This document shows, one piece after another, positions 62,458-64,000 of a stretch of 64,000 bases of DNA. The notes beneath the pieces were generated by a model. It was not told the origin of the DNA. It ran no database searches and saw only the letters and a list, made by a program, of their open reading frames with translations. The DNA is taken from contig JAEUNL010000008.1 of assembly GCA_016791115.1 (NCBI GenBank), forward strand, positions 1 to 64,000, in the 5' to 3' direction. How positions within the stretch are numbered: position 1 is the stretch's first letter; every line of letters starts with the position of its first letter. Both the position numbers and the translations under genes were made by a program. The stretch comes from Rhodocyclaceae bacterium. GTDB taxonomy: Bacteria; Pseudomonadota; Gammaproteobacteria; Burkholderiales; Rhodocyclaceae.

Positions 62458-63886
62458 CGGGATCGAGCAGTTCCACGATCAGCGGCATGCGGCCCAGCGC
62501 ATGCGTCGCGCACGACAGGCAGGGATCGAAAGCACGGATCGCCACCTCGAGGTGGTTGAGCAGCCCCTCCGTCACGTCGCGGCCGTTCAGGTAGCGGCGC
62601 GCCACCTCGCGCACCGACTCGTTCATCGCCTGGTTGTTGTGCGTGGTCGAGACGATCAGGTTGCACATCGTGACCAGATCGTTCTCGTCCACGCGATAGT
62701 GGTGGATCAGCGTGCCGCGCGGCGCTTCGATCACGCCCACCCCCTCCTGCGCCCGCTCGCCGCTGGTGACGAGGGCGTCGCCCAGCACGTCTTCGTCATG
62801 GAGCAGATCCTTGATCGTCTCGGCGGCATGCAGCATCTCGATCATGCGCGCCCAGTGGTAGCCCAGCGGCGCCTGGCTCGGCGCACCGCCCGAGTAGTCG
62901 ACGAACTCGCGGCGCTCGATCTCCGCCAGCGGCGTCGGGATCACGTCGCAGTTCTGCACGCGCGACAAGGGACCGACACGATACCAGCCGTCCTCGGCGC
63001 CGAAGGACTTGAGGTAGGGAAACTTCATGTAGCTCCACGGCTTGACCTGTTCCTCGATCAGGCTGCCGTATCCGGCGTAGTCGATGCCGTCGAAGATCAG
63101 CGCGCCGTTTTCGTCGCGCGCGCGCAGCCGGCCGTCGTAGAGATCCATCTGCCCGCCGGCGCCGATCAGGGACATGGTCTTGGCGCGCACCGCCCCGAAG
63201 CTGTTGTAGAGCGCCGGCTGCTGCGCATGGAGTTCCTTGACCAGCGCGACGGCCTCGCGGCTCCAGTGCACGATGTCGTAGATGTGCGCCAGCAGTTCGT
63301 TGCGCTCCGCCGCCGTGAGCGACTTGTTGACGCCGCCGGGCACCGAGCCGGTACCATGGATGCGCTTGCCGGCGGTATGACGGATCACTTCCTGTCCGAA
63401 CTTGCGGATCAGCACGCCCTTGCGCGCCGTCTCGGGGTGCTGCGCGGCGATCTCGACGATGTTGCGCCGGGCCGCGTCGCTGTCGAAGCCGAACAGCAGG
63501 TCGGGGGTGCACAGGTGGTAGAAGTGCAACGCGTGCGACTGCAGGATCTGGCCGTAGTGCATCAGCCGGCGCAGCTTCTCTGCCGCCGGGGTGAGGTGGC
63601 GCGCGCCGACGATGACGTCGAGCGCCTTCGATGCGGCAAGGTGATGGCTCACCGGGCAGATGCCGCACAGGCGCTGCACCATCACCGGCACTTCCCAGTA
63701 GGGCCGGCCCTGGATGAATTTCTCGAAGCCGCGGAATTCGACGATGTGCAGGCGCACTTGGTGCACGCGATTGTGGTCGTCGAGCAGCAGCGTGATCTTG
63801 CCGTGCCCTTCGACGCGCGAGATCGGATCGATCGCCACGCGTTTCAGGTTCGGAATGTCGGGGGCCGTTTCCAGACTGGCTCTCAT
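62423..63886 (-). CDS. hoxH: NAD-reducing [NiFe] hydrogenase large subunit (group 3d type)
   Basis: 487 residues, cytoplasmic. It holds the Ni-Fe(CN)2CO site of the bidirectional hydrogenase HoxFUYH. The four Cys ligands are in RLCGICPVSHH (Cys74, Cys77) and DPCLSCATHALG (Cys456, Cys459). The 25 residues after His462 are the extension cleaved by HoxW. Other landmarks are DPISRVEGHGK at the start and GSVPGGVNKSL. The start ATG has GAGG 7 bases upstream and lies 8 bases after the hoxY stop. Confidence 0.95.
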   Translation of the reverse strand: MRASLETAPDIPNLKRVAIDPISRVEGHGKITLLLDDHNRVHQVRLHIVEFRGFEKFIQGRPYWEVPVMVQRLCGICPVSHHLAASKALDVIVGARHLTPAAEKLRRLMHYGQILQSHALHFYHLCTPDLLFGFDSDAARRNIVEIAAQHPETARKGVLIRKFGQEVIRHTAGKRIHGTGSVPGGVNKSLTAAERNELLAHIYDIVHWSREAVALVKELHAQQPALYNSFGAVRAKTMSLIGAGGQMDLYDGRLRARDENGALIFDGIDYAGYGSLIEEQVKPWSYMKFPYLKSFGAEDGWYRVGPLSRVQNCDVIPTPLAEIERREFVDYSGGAPSQAPLGYHWARMIEMLHAAETIKDLLHDEDVLGDALVTSGERAQEGVGVIEAPRGTLIHHYRVDENDLVTMCNLIVSTTHNNQAMNESVREVARRYLNGRDVTEGLLNHLEVAIRAFDPCLSCATHALGRMPLIVELLDPDGELVSSLQRD

Positions 63887-63894
63887 CAGCAACC

Positions 63895-64000
63895 TCAATC
63901 GAAATGGATCAGCCGCTGCGCCAGGGCGGGTTCGCGGCCGGCGATCAGGTCGCCCAGCACCGACCAGATCGCGTCTGCCGACGGTGGACAGCCCGGTATC
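63895..64000 (-). CDS. hoxY: NAD-reducing hydrogenase small subunit, C-terminal end only
   Basis: The last 34 codons read IPGCPPSADAIWSVLGDLIAGREPALAQRLIHFD. IPGCPPSADAIW is the C-terminal signature of HoxY, where the Cys binds the proximal [4Fe-4S] cluster. The 5' part of the gene lies outside the window, presumably with hoxF and hoxU further upstream. Confidence 0.88.
   Translation of the reverse strand, partial: IPGCPPSADAIWSVLGDLIAGREPALAQRLIHFD

Overview
This window comes from the chromosome of a GC-rich betaproteobacterium. The best fit is the Rhodocyclales/Azoarcus-Thauera-Dechloromonas neighbourhood. Pointers are the paired N-degron ligases Aat and Bpt, a betaproteobacterial DUF3567 protein, PrpE, a periplasmic Sox system without SoxCD in view, and a cytoplasmic NAD-type [NiFe] hydrogenase. 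The affiliation is inferred from gene content and protein resemblance only. No tRNA, rRNA, CRISPR array or phage block is visible.

Layout. 0-3 kb: 3' part of class I fumarase, a small Cys protein, and a MarR regulator divergent from a membrane protein across a perfect 17-bp palindrome. 3.4-11.3 kb: methyltransferase/AraC divergent pair, then a row of small conserved genes (bestrophin-like, cupin, tautomerase, DUF4124, diguanylate cyclase, HELLH protein). 11.5-15.4 kb: propionyl-CoA synthetase, a response regulator with a degenerate GGDEF domain, an NlpC/P60 hydrolase. 15.5-21 kb: a ferric-iron ABC importer whose three genes lie in alternating orientations, then aat-bpt. 21.2-24.5 kb: a membrane glycosyltransferase and an IS4-type element that sits in the centre of a palindromic repeat. 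24.5-30.5 kb: soxYZAXB (minus strand) with a DUF302 protein and a flavodiiron-like metallo-beta-lactamase protein. 30.6-38.2 kb: orphan GspE/PilB ATPase, a glycosylase overlapping htpG (with a clear RpoH promoter), greB, small conserved proteins and an EEP-fold hydrolase. 38.3-45 kb: a periplasmic protein, a PilZ protein, an ECF sigma/anti-sigma pair, a sorbosone-dehydrogenase-like lipoprotein and a CDF metal exporter. 45-48.7 kb: B12-dependent ribonucleotide reductase nrdJ behind a region with DnaA-box-like and NrdR-box-like sites. 48.8-51 kb: three unknown genes of visibly lower GC. 51-54.5 kb: hairpin repeats, ceramidase-like protein, bacteriohemerythrin, DUF4202. 54.7-58.7 kb: a cluster with JAB/DUF4329-like, papain/C39-like, TPM and calpain-like proteins. 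58.8-64 kb: DUF4405 and an unknown gene, then the minus-strand hydrogenase operon hoxY-hoxH-hoxW followed by an RRM-like protein and a 341-aa unknown.

How the genes fit together: thiosulfate oxidation (Sox) and H2 oxidation (Hox) suggest facultative chemolithotrophy. B12-dependent RNR and fumarase A-type are oxygen-independent or oxygen-labile enzymes, and bacteriohemerythrin and the di-iron MBL protein are O2/NO-linked, which together suggest life at changing oxygen levels. Two dispersed intergenic repeat families (one marked by GCATGGAT, one by a GTTACTTTCTTG hairpin) recur through the window. The least explained parts are the peptidase-like cluster at 54.7-58.7 kb and the two accessory genes at the end of the hydrogenase operon.
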